NCBI GenBank assembly: GCA_002238505.1
Contig: MPMM01000004.1
Span: 156,608-220,607, forward strand
Direction of reading: 5' to 3'
From: SAR202 cluster bacterium bin22
Lineage (GTDB): Bacteria > Chloroflexota > Dehalococcoidia > Lucifugimonadales > UBA3495
Length of the DNA stretch: 64,000 nucleotides
Shown: piece after piece, positions 28,087-37,092 of the stretch
Position numbering within the stretch: position 1 is the first letter of the stretch
How the letters are laid out: each line of letters begins with the position of its first letter
Notes under the pieces: model-generated
Seen by the model: the letters and a program-made list of their open reading frames with translations, nothing else
Told to the model about the DNA's origin: nothing
The model's database searches: none
Position numbers and translations under genes: made by a program

Positions 28087-28245
28087 TTCAACCGCCCAAT
28101 ATTATCCTAGGCACAAATACTTGGTCAAGCGGAGTATCAATATTATCTATGGTCAGACACGCTCCAATTACGCAATAGATATTTGGCTCACCAAGCGGTT
28201 AAGGTAGAAGTGCTAAAGTGCATCAAAATTCTAAAGTGGATTGTG

Positions 28246-29175
28246 CGTATGTCCGATCAGTTTGAATTCTTGTCCGATTTTCTCACTAACCGAATGAGTA
28301 TGTCTCACATTTATCAGCCGGTAATGTTAAAGCATTTGCTGGAGAGCGGCGGCCAAAGCAATGTGACTGACATTGCTAAGGCAATTCTGGTTCATGACCA
28401 TACCCAGATTGAATACTATGAGGCAATAACTAAGCGGTACCCTAGCAGAGTTCTCCAGGCAAGGAAAATTACTGAGCGGGTCAAAAATGAGTGCAGGATT
28501 GCGGGTTTTGACGATCTGGAAGAAAGCGAAGTCGCTGCGCTGATACAAATCTGTTCGGCAAAACTGAAGGAATATTTGCAAAGGAAGAAGTCTAGCCCCT
28601 GGCAGCACCGGAAGAAGTCATCCGGCAACATTCCAGGATCGGTCAAGTTCGAAGTCTTGAAAAACGCAAGACATCGTTGCCAGTTGTGTGGCATATCGGC
28701 TGACCAAAAGGCGCTGGAACCTGACCACATAATTCCCAGAGAACGGGGAGGAAGCGACGACATAACCAATTTGCAGGCGCTTTGCTATAGCTGCAATTCT
28801 ATGAAGCGGGATAGGGACGACACCGACTTCCGAAATATTGAGGAGGAGTACAGTGCGAGAAAAGATGGCTGCCCATTCTGTGTTCCAGATGACGGCACTG
28901 TGTTAAAGCAAGAGAGACTTGCCTACTCTATTCTTGGTGACGAGCCCAATCCTGATCACATTTTGATTGTGCCAAGGCGGCACATCGAAAACTATTTCGG
29001 CCTTTACCAGCCGGAATTAAACACCATACAGAGACTCCTTAACACTACTCAAACAGAACTTAAGCAATTAGAAGAGCCCGTAGTGGGCTTCGAAGTAACA
29101 TTTCAGGCGAGTACGACTAAAGGCGAATCTCAGGAGCACGCTCATCTGAATATGTTTGTCAAGAGAAACAGCTAG
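28246..29175 (+). CDS. HNH endonuclease-HIT domain fusion protein
   Basis: Three parts are visible. Residues 1-110 look like a winged-helix-type domain with the pattern MSMSHIYQPVMLKHLLESGG and HTQIEYYEAITKRYP. Residues about 135-190 are an HNH nuclease: CQLCG, EPDHIIPRERGG, NLQALCYSCNSMKR, giving four zinc cysteines and the catalytic DH. Residues about 208-305 resemble a HIT domain: CPFC, DHILIVPRRHIENYF and a C-terminal EHAHLNMF, where the HIT triad HxHxHxx has Asn in place of the third His. The gene is markedly AT-rich against its surroundings. The ATG at 28246 is chosen because the upstream extension (TTG at 28183) lacks domain similarity. A defence or nucleic-acid repair role is inference. 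Confidence 0.8.
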   Translation, partial: RMSDQFEFLSDFLTNRMSMSHIYQPVMLKHLLESGGQSNVTDIAKAILVHDHTQIEYYEAITKRYPSRVLQARKITERVKNECRIAGFDDLEESEVAALIQICSAKLKEYLQRKKSSPWQHRKKSSGNIPGSVKFEVLKNARHRCQLCGISADQKALEPDHIIPRERGGSDDITNLQALCYSCNSMKRDRDDTDFRNIEEEYSARKDGCPFCVPDDGTVLKQERLAYSILGDEPNPDHILIVPRRHIENYFGLYQPELNTIQRLLNTTQTELKQLEEPVVGFEVTFQASTTKGESQEHAHLNMFVKRNS

Positions 29176-29283
29176 ATTGCCTCAAGTGCGCCGAGGGCAT
29201 ATTGTTGACGCCGCTGGCAACCGCGGAAGATACCAGGATGGTATCTGGTAGCCAATCCCATACCCCTGTGCCAAAATACGGCC

Positions 29284-30087
29284 ATGCCGGGGCCTCCTTA
29301 CGAATCTACATTGCTTGAATCGACCCTCCGCAAGGACAGGTACATTGTCCTTGGCGGCCTGACGGTCCTTGCCCTGCTGGCTTGGGCTTACCTGGTCTAT
29401 CTGGCCAGGGGCATGAATGAAATGTCCGGCATGGAAATGTCCGGAGCGGGAATGATGATGTCCTGGGGCCCCATTGACTTCCTGCTGATGTTTGCCATGT
29501 GGTCGGTGATGATGGTGGGAATGATGGTTCCTTCCGCCACCCCCATGATACTGGCCTTCGCCAGCATCAACCGCCGCCGCCGCCAGGCTGGCAACTATTA
29601 CGTCCCCACCGGTGTGTTCTTGGCCGGGTATCTGGCGGTGTGGGCAGGATTCTCGGGAATCACCACCCTTGCCCAGTGGGGGCTGCAATCGGCCTCGCTT
29701 CTCTCCCCCATGATGGCCAGCGCCAGCCCCTTCCTCGGCGGTATCCTCTTGCTTTCCGCCGGCGCGTTCCAGCTTAGTCCGCTCAAGAATGCCTGCCTCC
29801 GACGCTGCCGAACTCCCATAAGTTTCATAACTAACGACTGGCGCGAAGGGCATCGGGGAGCATTGCAAATGGGTCTTCATCACGGCGCGTATTGCCTGGG
29901 CTGCTGCTGGGCGCTGATGGGCCTGCTGTTCCTGCTGGGCGTGATGAACCTGCTTTGGATTGCAGCCCTCGCGGCATTTGTTCTGGTGGAAAAGGTAGTT
30001 CCTGCGGGAATCTGGGTGGGCCGCCTGACCGGAGTGGCGTTGCTGGGCTGGGGAATCTGGCTGCTGGCCTCAACCTACTGGTCATAA
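29284..30087 (+). CDS. DUF2182 membrane protein (predicted metal-binding)
   Basis: A 267-residue membrane protein with about six spans. Span 2 has MFAMWSVMMVGMMVPSATPM, and a later loop has HHGAYCLGCCWALM, the signatures of DUF2182. An extracytoplasmic Met-rich segment (MNEMSGMEMSGAGMMM) lies between spans 1 and 2. Met, Cys and His content suggests copper or another soft metal, but this is inference. The usual DUF1326 partner is not adjacent. Confidence 0.85.
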   Translation: MPGPPYESTLLESTLRKDRYIVLGGLTVLALLAWAYLVYLARGMNEMSGMEMSGAGMMMSWGPIDFLLMFAMWSVMMVGMMVPSATPMILAFASINRRRRQAGNYYVPTGVFLAGYLAVWAGFSGITTLAQWGLQSASLLSPMMASASPFLGGILLLSAGAFQLSPLKNACLRRCRTPISFITNDWREGHRGALQMGLHHGAYCLGCCWALMGLLFLLGVMNLLWIAALAAFVLVEKVVPAGIWVGRLTGVALLGWGIWLLASTYWS

Positions 30088-30185
30088 CGAGGTAAAGACG
30101 CGACCATAGATGTACAGTAAATTGGCAATGGCAACCTTGGTGCGGAGTGAAAGCAGCGCCCTTTGCCTGGATTTGGGAGAACGAG

Positions 30186-30668
30186 ATGACGAGCCGAGCC
30201 GATACCCACGATCTTGACAAGCTGCGCCGCTGGCAGCAGGACCTGGAAGACAGCGCCGCGGATGCTCCGCCGGTATTTGCCGTCTTCCTGGTTGATGGTG
30301 GGGACAGGACCGCCCACGACGTTTTCCGCGCCTTCCGCGCGGGTTTCGAGGAGTGCAGCCTGGGGTTTGCCCACCTGGTCATATTCGGACAGCACGGCGT
30401 TTCTGAAACCGCCACGAAACTCAGGGACAGGTTTGGGTTGAAGGCAGATACCCGTCCCCAACTGGTCCTGTATTCGGGAGAGGGAAGTCAACCGCAGATT
30501 CTGACTCTTCCAGCAGGAGAGGGCAGCGCTCTCGATGACTGCATCGAGAAAGCCTGGCGCCGCGCCCTGGAACAGGCGATAGAGGTAGTCGGCGCCGCCC
30601 CCGGGGAAAAGGGTGAGCCCCTGGGGACTTTGAAGGCCATCTGCGCAGAACTATTGAGCGCGGAATAG
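30186..30668 (+). CDS. Unknown protein, possible thioredoxin-like fold
   Basis: A 160-residue soluble protein starting MTSRADTHDLDKLRRWQQ. The central part alternates strands and helices (PPVFAVFLVDGG, LGFAHLVIFGQHGVSE, RPQLVLYSGEGS), which could be a thioredoxin-like fold, but no active-site cysteines are present. I do not recognise the family. GGGAGAACGAG precedes the ATG; an upstream extension to 30147 is less likely. It is 24 bases before rmuC and on the same strand, so they may be co-transcribed. Confidence 0.6.
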   Translation: MTSRADTHDLDKLRRWQQDLEDSAADAPPVFAVFLVDGGDRTAHDVFRAFRAGFEECSLGFAHLVIFGQHGVSETATKLRDRFGLKADTRPQLVLYSGEGSQPQILTLPAGEGSALDDCIEKAWRRALEQAIEVVGAAPGEKGEPLGTLKAICAELLSAE

Positions 30669-30692
30669 CGGGCAGATTTAAGGGAGTAAATT

Positions 30693-31931
30693 ATGGAACT
30701 GGCAGTGTTGTTCGGCGGCCTGATTCTGGGTCTGGCAGTCGGCGTTCTGGCGGGCTGGGTTTGGCGCGCCGGTAAGGCTGGCCGCGAATCGGCCGAGCGT
30801 CAGGCGGAAATCGCAAGGTTGCAGGGTCAGTTGGAACAGGCGGCCACCACGCAGCAACTCCTGGAAACGGCCAGGACGCAGTTCAGCGAGACCGCCAGGC
30901 TGACCGCTGCCGAGGCGCTGCAGGGCAATAACGACCAGTTCCTCAAGCTGGCCAACGAGAATCTTGGGAAGACGCTGGAGACTGCCAGCCGGGAGTTGCA
31001 GCAACGACACCAGCAATTCCAGGAATTGGTAAAACCCCTGGCGGAAAACTACGGCAAGCTGAACCCCCAGATTGAGTCCCTGGTGCAGCAGAGCCAGTCC
31101 CTGGCCGTGGAAACGGGTAAGCTGTCTTCCGCCTTGACCGACAACCGCCAGGCTGGCCAGTGGGGCGAAGTGCAGCTGCGGCGGGTGGTTGACCTGGCCG
31201 GAATGACCGAATATTGCGACTTTTCCGAGCAGGAGTCCCAGGGCTCTGTCCAAAGCCGACCGGACCTGGTGGTGAGATTGCCCGAGCGGCGCGCCATTGT
31301 GGTTGACGCCAAGGCCTCCACCCTGGCCTACATGGAAGCCCAACAGTCGGAAGATCCGGCCGCTGCTGATGAGGCATGGAACCGCCACGCCCAGGCCTTG
31401 CGCCGTCAGGTGGACGATCTTGGCAGCAAGAGGTACGGCGCGTCCGTGGATGGGTCACTGGACTTCGTGGTGATGTTCGTGCCCGGGGACCAGTTTCTGG
31501 CGGCGGCCCTGGGCGCCAACCCTGGGTTGATCGAATACGCCATGGGAAAGCGGGTTGCCATCGCTACCCCCGCGTCCCTCATATCCCTGCTCTGGGCCGT
31601 AGCCAACGGCTGGCAGCAGTTCCGCCTGGCTGAAGACGCAGCCCGCATCAAGGAGGTGGGCGAGGAAATGTACAAGCGCCTGGTCACCTTCATGAATTAC
31701 TATTCCAGGGTTGGCAAGGGCCTGGAATCGGCCGTCGGGGCTTACAATCAGTCGGTGGGTTCCTTTGACCAGCGCCTCGCTCCCCAGGGCCGACGGTTCG
31801 CTGATATGGTAGTCGGAAGTAACGCCGAACTGCCCATGCCCTCCGCCCTTGACGAATTGCCCAGGGTGTCCGCCTATGCTGGCGAGGACGACGCTGAAGC
31901 CGGTTTGAGCAACGTGGCGGCGGACAACTAG
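30693..31931 (+). CDS. rmuC: DNA recombination protein RmuC
   Basis: A 412-residue protein with an N-terminal membrane anchor (residues 4-25), a long coiled coil (about 30-150), and the RmuC nuclease-like domain. The latter shows GQWGEVQLRRVVDLAGMTEYCDF near 152 and RPDLVVRLPERRAIVVDAKAS near 190, with the D-x-K of a restriction-like fold. RmuC limits inversion at short inverted repeats, which is notable in a region full of such repeats. Its stop codon lies within the target duplication of a family C repeat. Confidence 0.93.
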   Translation: MELAVLFGGLILGLAVGVLAGWVWRAGKAGRESAERQAEIARLQGQLEQAATTQQLLETARTQFSETARLTAAEALQGNNDQFLKLANENLGKTLETASRELQQRHQQFQELVKPLAENYGKLNPQIESLVQQSQSLAVETGKLSSALTDNRQAGQWGEVQLRRVVDLAGMTEYCDFSEQESQGSVQSRPDLVVRLPERRAIVVDAKASTLAYMEAQQSEDPAAADEAWNRHAQALRRQVDDLGSKRYGASVDGSLDFVVMFVPGDQFLAAALGANPGLIEYAMGKRVAIATPASLISLLWAVANGWQQFRLAEDAARIKEVGEEMYKRLVTFMNYYSRVGKGLESAVGAYNQSVGSFDQRLAPQGRRFADMVVGSNAELPMPSALDELPRVSAYAGEDDAEAGLSNVAADN

Positions 31932-32062
31932 CAGGGTCTGTCGATTATTGTTGTAGAGACTCTTCCTCCGTTCGCCCTGAGCCCGTCGAAGGGCCGCCCG
32001 GAATGGTTCTCCAAGCTCACCACGAACGGACTCGAGGAGTTGCTACCTCAGCCGCAGCCGAC
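31932..32062. repeat. Family C MITE-like repeat with perfect 9-bp target duplication
   Basis: Begins CAGGGTCTGTCGATTATTG and contains the CCGTTCGCCCTGAGCCCGTC and CTCACCACGAACGG arms. GACAACTAG occurs on both sides (31923-31931 and 32063-32071). The right terminal repeat is degenerate. It sits exactly at the rmuC stop codon. Confidence 0.8.
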
Positions 32063-32139
32063 GACAACTAGCCTCCCGGCTTGCACGCCTGCAACCCCAA
32101 TGCTACCATTACCCCTAAGCTACAAACGGAGGTACAGAC

Positions 32140-32658
32140 ATGGCTCTCATTTCTAATCTGGGGCACGTCGGTATAATCTGCGACGACTTCCTGAAGATGC
32201 GCGACTTCTACACGCGAGTCCTTGGCCTGACCGTTAGCGACGAGGACCCCGACCGGGGCAGTTGCTTCCTCAGCGCCGACCCCGAGAACGAACACCACGA
32301 ACTCAACCTGGGCCAGGCCAACGAAAACCGGCCTCGCACCCAGAACGTGGGACAGGTATCCTTCATCGTTCCCAACATGGAAGCGCTGCGGGAACTGGAC
32401 CGCCGCTTCAAGGCGGAGGGCACGACCATCCTGCGTACCGTCACCCACGGTATTTCCAACAGCATTTACTTTGAAGACCCTGAAGGCAACGTGGGCGAGG
32501 TCTATTACAAAACTGGCTACGTGGTCAAGCAGGGCTTCAGCCGCCCCATCGACCTGGAAGCCCAGTCCGATGACGAAATAATGTCCTTCGCCCAGAGCTT
32601 CGAAGCCACCGAGGGCCCCTTCCAGGGCGCAAAGCTTCCCGTGGGCAGCGCAGACTAA
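32140..32658 (+). CDS. VOC/glyoxalase-fold protein
   Basis: A 172-residue vicinal-oxygen-chelate protein: NLGHVGIICDDFLKMRDFYTRVLG (residues 6-29, partly quoted) and, after a second beta-alpha module, SIYFEDPEGNVGEVYY near residue 110. The His in the first strand and Glu in GEVYY are candidate metal ligands. Extradiol dioxygenase-like members act in aromatic catabolism, which fits the HpaB-like gene downstream, but the substrate is unknown. ACGGAGGTACAGAC precedes the ATG. Confidence 0.85.
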   Translation: MALISNLGHVGIICDDFLKMRDFYTRVLGLTVSDEDPDRGSCFLSADPENEHHELNLGQANENRPRTQNVGQVSFIVPNMEALRELDRRFKAEGTTILRTVTHGISNSIYFEDPEGNVGEVYYKTGYVVKQGFSRPIDLEAQSDDEIMSFAQSFEATEGPFQGAKLPVGSAD

Positions 32659-32805
32659 TTCCACTCCCGGGACAGTTAACCAGCATGGTAGGGGCGGGGT
32701 TCATACCCGCCCCTACGGCATTGGTACCTGCTGAAGTCGGACAATACCGCAGTGCGCAGGGTGACGGGCGGCCACATCTGGCCATTGCATCAACTCCCGG
32801 CGCAG

Positions 32806-33000
32806 TCCCTTCCCCCTCGACGTGGGAAGGTTAGAGCCTGTCCTGAGCCTGCCGCAGGAATGGGGGTGATCCCTTCCCCCTCGACGGTGGAAGGTTAGAG
32901 CCTGTCCTGAGCCTGCCGCAGGAATGGGGGTAAAAAGCAATCTCTTTTGCTGTCGCATTTTGCCCAATGCTCTGCCCCGAATAATTTTGAGATAGTTTCC
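32806..33000. repeat. Family A repeat with duplicated REP module
   Basis: Two tandem copies of CCCTTCCCCCTCGACG...GGAAGGTTAGAGCCTGTCCTG...GAATGGGGGT are followed by the family A tail (GCAATCTCTTTTGCTGTCGC to AATAATTTTGAGATAGTTTC). It ends 57 bases before the HpaB-like gene's ribosome-binding site. Confidence 0.8.
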
Positions 33001-33068
33001 TGGCTCTGGCAGTCGCTGCCTGGAAAAATAGCATTCTCGTTTGAGTAAAACACCGTGGGAGGTTGGCC

Positions 33069-34562
33069 ATGGTACTGGACGTTTCCACCGCCGCCGGCGC
33101 AATGACCGGCGATCGCTACATCGAAAGTCTCCGCGACAACCGGGAGGTCTGGCTGGACGGTGAGCGTGTGCCCAGCGTCCCCGACCATCCCGCCTTTCGG
33201 GGCATGGTCAACGAACTGGCCCGCATTTACGACCTCCAGGACTCGGACGAGTTTCGAGACCAGATGACTTTCGTTTCCCCGGAAACGGGCAACCGTTGCA
33301 GCTACTCCTGGCTGTTGCCCCGCTCGTCCGAGGACCTGAAGCTCAAGAGGCGCAACAGCGAAATCTGGAACGAGCAGAGCTGGGGCCAGTTGGGTCGCAG
33401 CCCCGACATCCTTGCTCCCCACATCACGGCTCTCTATGCCATCCGAGATTCCCTGGGGTCGGTCAAGCACCCCCGGTGCGCCTTCGGCGAAAATATCGCC
33501 AACTACCACCGCTACTGCCAGGAAAACGACCTGTTCCTCACCCATGCCCTGGGCGACCCCCAGGTGGACCGCAGTCAGCAACCCCAGAACGAGCAGCGAA
33601 ATATCATTGAAGAAGAACTGGCCCTCCACGTGGTCGAAGAGACCAGCGAGGGAGTCATAATTACCGGCGCCAAACAGCTTGCCACCGCCGCGCCCATCAG
33701 CAACGAGTGCTATGTGTCCCTCTCCGCCACCTTCCTGCGGCGTTCCGACCCCAAGTGCGTCCTGGCCTTCTCCATACCCACCAACTCGCCAGGTATGAAA
33801 ATTCTCTGCCGGGAACCCGTTTCCTACGGATACGGCGGTTTCGGCCATCCCCTGGGGCTGAACTACGACGAGCAGGATGCCATGCTCTTCTTTGAAGAAG
33901 TGCTGGTTCCCTGGGACCGCATCTTCATGCTGTACGACTCGTCGCCCCTGCTGGCCCAACTGACCCGCCGTGCCTATTTCCAGGGCTGGCCCAACCTCGT
34001 GCGCATACATCACCGAATGCAGTTGATGACTGCCGTGGCAACCCTCATTGCGGAGGCCATTGGAGTTATCGAGTACCGGGAGGTTTCCGCCAAGCTGGGC
34101 GAGATGGCAACCTGCACCGAAATGTGGCGCCACTCCATGGACGGTATCGAACACAATGCCTTTCTTACCGATGATGGCCTGATGTCCCTGGGCGACATGA
34201 ACGCCATGAATATCTTCTTTTCCCAGATGTCGTCTCGAATGGTGGAGTTGCTGCGGGAGATAGCCGGTTCCGGCATCATCATGCAGCCCTCCGAGAAAGA
34301 CCTGGCGAACCCTGACCTGCGTGGGTACCTGGACAAGTACATGCGGGGCAAAGGCGTGGACGTGGAGTACAAGTCCCGCCTGTTCCGACTGGCCCACGAT
34401 CTGGCCGTTTCCTCCTTCGGGATGCGGCAGGAAATCTACGAATACTGGCATGGCGGTGACCCCAATCGCAATCGAATAAATCTCCTTCGCAACTATGATC
34501 AGGACGGCGTCACCGAGCGAATAAAGGACATGCTCTCCCGTCCCCTGGCTAACGAGGGCTGA
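33069..34562 (+). CDS. 4-hydroxyphenylacetate 3-hydroxylase (HpaB) family oxygenase component
   Basis: A protein of about 497 residues with the HpaB N-terminal helical domain (TGDRYIESLRDNREVWLDGERV near the start) and the acyl-CoA-dehydrogenase-like C-terminal part (DAMLFFEEVLVPWDRIFMLYD near 283, then a helical bundle). Family members use FADH2 supplied by a separate reductase to hydroxylate phenolic compounds, or act as dehydratases. No HpaC-like reductase is in the window. The ATG at 33069 follows GGGAGGTTGGCC; the TTG two codons upstream is less likely. Confidence 0.9.
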   Translation: MVLDVSTAAGAMTGDRYIESLRDNREVWLDGERVPSVPDHPAFRGMVNELARIYDLQDSDEFRDQMTFVSPETGNRCSYSWLLPRSSEDLKLKRRNSEIWNEQSWGQLGRSPDILAPHITALYAIRDSLGSVKHPRCAFGENIANYHRYCQENDLFLTHALGDPQVDRSQQPQNEQRNIIEEELALHVVEETSEGVIITGAKQLATAAPISNECYVSLSATFLRRSDPKCVLAFSIPTNSPGMKILCREPVSYGYGGFGHPLGLNYDEQDAMLFFEEVLVPWDRIFMLYDSSPLLAQLTRRAYFQGWPNLVRIHHRMQLMTAVATLIAEAIGVIEYREVSAKLGEMATCTEMWRHSMDGIEHNAFLTDDGLMSLGDMNAMNIFFSQMSSRMVELLREIAGSGIIMQPSEKDLANPDLRGYLDKYMRGKGVDVEYKSRLFRLAHDLAVSSFGMRQEIYEYWHGGDPNRNRINLLRNYDQDGVTERIKDMLSRPLANEG

Positions 34563-35048
34563 TTTCTCCAGGCAGGAAAACAGGCTGAGCATGGGAAGTA
34601 GTTGGCGGCGGCAGCCGGGGTCACTTCAACAACCCTGCCCCTTACCCTGTATGCGGAACCGGGTTGGGGTACTGGGCAAGAGCGCTATTGAAATACGCTA
34701 GGGGGCATCGTCAAAAGCCGAGTCTCGTCACTCTGGCGAAAGCCGGAATCCAGAAACGTCTTAATTGCGGGTGATAACCTCCGCGATGTAACAAGGCTTT
34801 GTATCGCAGCGTATTTGCACCCAATCACCAGCCGGCAGGAAAGGCTAATTTGACGACACCCCCTGGGTCGAGCCTTTCGGCAGGCTCATAGAGCAACCTG
34901 TTCTCGCTCAAGGGGCCTGTGCAACCTGTCAACAAGCTAAAGCGTGCTTGCCCTCGGTTGGGGTGGGCGTAGTTTGTCCCTGAATGGTGGCGGATGATAT
35001 ACTCGATTCCGCAAAATCTCTGACGGGTTCGGGGCATTTTTTACTGAT
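34563..35048. other. Intergenic region between HpaB-like and antiporter genes
   Basis: No gene is supported. It holds a family B repeat (34701-34863) and, just after it, a palindromic GAGCCTTTCGGCAGGCTC at 34868-34885. The antiporter promoter must lie in the last 150 bases, but no clear -35/-10 pair stands out. Confidence 0.5.
34701..34863. repeat. Family B repeat (second subtype)
   Basis: Ends GGGGGCATCGTCAAA and TTTGACGACACCCCC are inverted repeats. The hairpin CTCTGGCGAAAGCCGGAATCCAG follows the left end. The middle (GGTGATAACCTCCGCGATGT) is shared with the 47.8-kb copy but differs from the others. I see no target duplication here. Confidence 0.85.
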
Positions 35049-36422
35049 ATGGGCGAAATTTTCAATATCCTGACTGTTCCTCTCTCGCTGTTCCAGGCTG
35101 GCGCGGGCGAAATTAGCGAAATCCTCATCGTACTCCTTATCCAGGTTGCCATAATTCTTGCCGCTGCCAAGATCGCCGGAGAACTGGCGACCCGATTCCT
35201 GAAAATTCCGGCGGTGCTGGCAGAACTGGGCGTTGGCGTAGCCATCGGACCTTTCGCCCTGGGCGGCATGTCGTTTTTTGGCGTAGGGCCGCTCTTTCCC
35301 GTACCCATCGTTGACGGCAAGCCGGCCCTGATCCCCGTTGGCAACGAACTCTTTGCCCTGGCCCAGATTGGTTCAGTGGTCCTCCTCTTCGCCATAGGCC
35401 TGGAAACCAACCTTCGACAATTCCTCAAGTACGCCGGCCCTGCCACTGCCGTGGCCCTTGGCGGTGTGCTTCTTCCCTTCGCCCTGGGCGTCAGCGCCAC
35501 CGTCTTGTTCGGTTTCGACGGCGGTGGCGGGTGGACCTCGCCCCAGGCGCTGTTTATGGGCGCCATTCTGACCGCGACTTCCGTGGGCATTACGGCCCGT
35601 GTATTGGCCGACCTCCACCGTCTTGACGATCCCGAGGGCGTGACAATCATCGCCGCTGCGGTGGTGGACGATGTCCTTGGAATCATGGTGTTGACCGTGG
35701 TTGTAGGAATCAGCACAGTGGACGACTTCACCCTGGGGACGCTGGGCTGGATCAGCTTCAAGGCCATTGGCTTCTGGCTGGCCCTGACGGTCGTCGGCAT
35801 TCTTATTGCCCCTTACCTGGAGAAAGTCCTCGAGAAGTTCAGTTCCACCAGCGCGCTGATGTGCATTCCGCTGGCTCTGGCTCTGCTGGCCGCTGGCCTG
35901 GCGGAATACTTCGGCCTGGCTTTCATCATCGGGGCCTTCTCCATTGGCCTGGCCCTGTCCACCACCCGTCTGGGGCACCTGGTCGAGGCGGCCATGCTGG
36001 GGATAGTGGACTTCCTTGTGCCCGTATTCTTTGTGGTCATGGGCATGCTGGTGGATGTTCCCGCCATGCAGTCCGGCATCGTTTTCGGGCTGGTAATATC
36101 GGTGCTGGCCATTTTCTCCAAGGTGGTAGGCTCCGGCGGTCCTGCCCTGGCGAGCGGTTTTAACATGCGGGGAAGCGCCCGCATCGGCGTGGGCATGATG
36201 CCCCGCGGCGAGGTAGCCCTCATCATCGCCGGTATTGGCCTGTCCGCTGGAATCATCGGCCAGGACCTGTTCGGCGTCAGCATTCTGATGACGGTACTTA
36301 CCACCCTCATTGCCCCGACCATCCTGGTCCCCCTGTTCCGTTCCGGCGGCAGCGGTGTCCGGCGGATTGCCAGGGAAGAGCAGGAACAGGCCACTGCCAT
36401 CGCGGAAGGCGCGGAAGACTAG
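35049..36422 (+). CDS. CPA2-family cation:proton antiporter (KefB/NapA-like)
   Basis: A 457-residue membrane protein with about 13 spans. KIPAVLAELGVGVAIGPFALGG near residue 54, an ILTATSVGITARVLADL segment near 173, and the paired aspartates AAVVDDVLGIM near 205 mark the CPA2 transport core. No C-terminal TrkA-N domain is present. It exchanges Na+ or K+ for H+ across the cytoplasmic membrane. The start codon has only a weak ribosome-binding site. A family B repeat begins immediately after the stop codon. Confidence 0.92.
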   Translation: MGEIFNILTVPLSLFQAGAGEISEILIVLLIQVAIILAAAKIAGELATRFLKIPAVLAELGVGVAIGPFALGGMSFFGVGPLFPVPIVDGKPALIPVGNELFALAQIGSVVLLFAIGLETNLRQFLKYAGPATAVALGGVLLPFALGVSATVLFGFDGGGGWTSPQALFMGAILTATSVGITARVLADLHRLDDPEGVTIIAAAVVDDVLGIMVLTVVVGISTVDDFTLGTLGWISFKAIGFWLALTVVGILIAPYLEKVLEKFSSTSALMCIPLALALLAAGLAEYFGLAFIIGAFSIGLALSTTRLGHLVEAAMLGIVDFLVPVFFVVMGMLVDVPAMQSGIVFGLVISVLAIFSKVVGSGGPALASGFNMRGSARIGVGMMPRGEVALIIAGIGLSAGIIGQDLFGVSILMTVLTTLIAPTILVPLFRSGGSGVRRIAREEQEQATAIAEGAED

Positions 36423-36429
36423 GCAGCGC

Positions 36430-36585
36430 CGTCAAGAGCCGAGTTTCGTCTTTCCGGCGAAAGGCGGAATCCAGAGCCGTCGTAAGAAAGGGTAATGTGC
36501 TCAGCGATATACCGGGACTCTGGTATATCGCCTGTTTACACCCGATACCCAACCAGCAGGAAGGACTAAATTGACGACAACCCCT
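36430..36585. repeat. Family B repeat with 8-bp target duplication
   Basis: Runs from CGTCAAGAGCCGAG to TTGACGACAACCCCT. GGCAGCGC flanks it on both sides (36422-36429 and 36587-36594). The left copy includes the last base of the antiporter's TAG stop codon. The outer eight bases of the left terminal repeat are missing. Confidence 0.8.
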
Positions 36586-36675
36586 GGGCAGCGCTGAAGT
36601 CTATCAGGAGCCTGGGCAGCCCAATGTTGCGCCCGGCTCACCGGGATTTGGATTCAGGCAAGGAGTAAACAGGAA

Positions 36676-36960
36676 ATGATAGGTGTTCTCACCCACCACT
36701 GGGCCAAGGCTGACAAGGTAGAAGAGGCTAAAAAACTGCTGGATGGCAACGGCGAGGCCCAGAGCAGGGCCCCCGGGTTCGGCGCCAGGGAAACCCTTTA
36801 TTCCTTCACCGACCCCACCAAGATTACCACCCTGGTAACGTGGGACAGCAACGAGATTTACGACGCCTGGCGCGCCAGCCCCGAGCGGGCCGTGGCCATG
36901 GCCGGCGCTGAGGACCTCTGGTCCCAGCCCCCCGAATCGGAACGATTTGATGTAGCCTGA
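36676..36960 (+). CDS. Small ABM/dimeric alpha-beta barrel-like protein
   Basis: A 94-residue protein with the pattern of the antibiotic-biosynthesis-monooxygenase (ABM) fold: MIGVLTHHWAKADKVEEAKKLLD, a PGFGARETLYSF strand, then TLVTWDSNEIYDAWRASPER. The W..S...Y..W..S segment is common in this family. Function is unknown; a heme, quinone or stress role is possible. AAGGAG lies 11 bases before the ATG. Confidence 0.75.
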   Translation: MIGVLTHHWAKADKVEEAKKLLDGNGEAQSRAPGFGARETLYSFTDPTKITTLVTWDSNEIYDAWRASPERAVAMAGAEDLWSQPPESERFDVA

Positions 36961-37092
36961 CCGGCGCCCTCATTAATTGCGGGTTCGGACGGACGGACAT
37001 AGCAGGGCCGTGGTGAAAGGGCATCGCCGAGGGAGAGGATGTCTCCCAGAGAGGAACCGCCAGCCCGCCGGCTCAAGCCGGGAGAGCGAGCC

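Noticed and set aside
20909..29175. A defence island formed by Mrr and HNH-HIT
   Set aside because: They are over 6 kb apart and separated by an exporter, LLM oxidoreductase, FAH enzyme and MFS carrier; linkage is not supported.
32895..34592. 565-codon minus-strand frame over the HpaB-like gene
   Set aside because: It reads through a repeat and then antisense to an identified gene.
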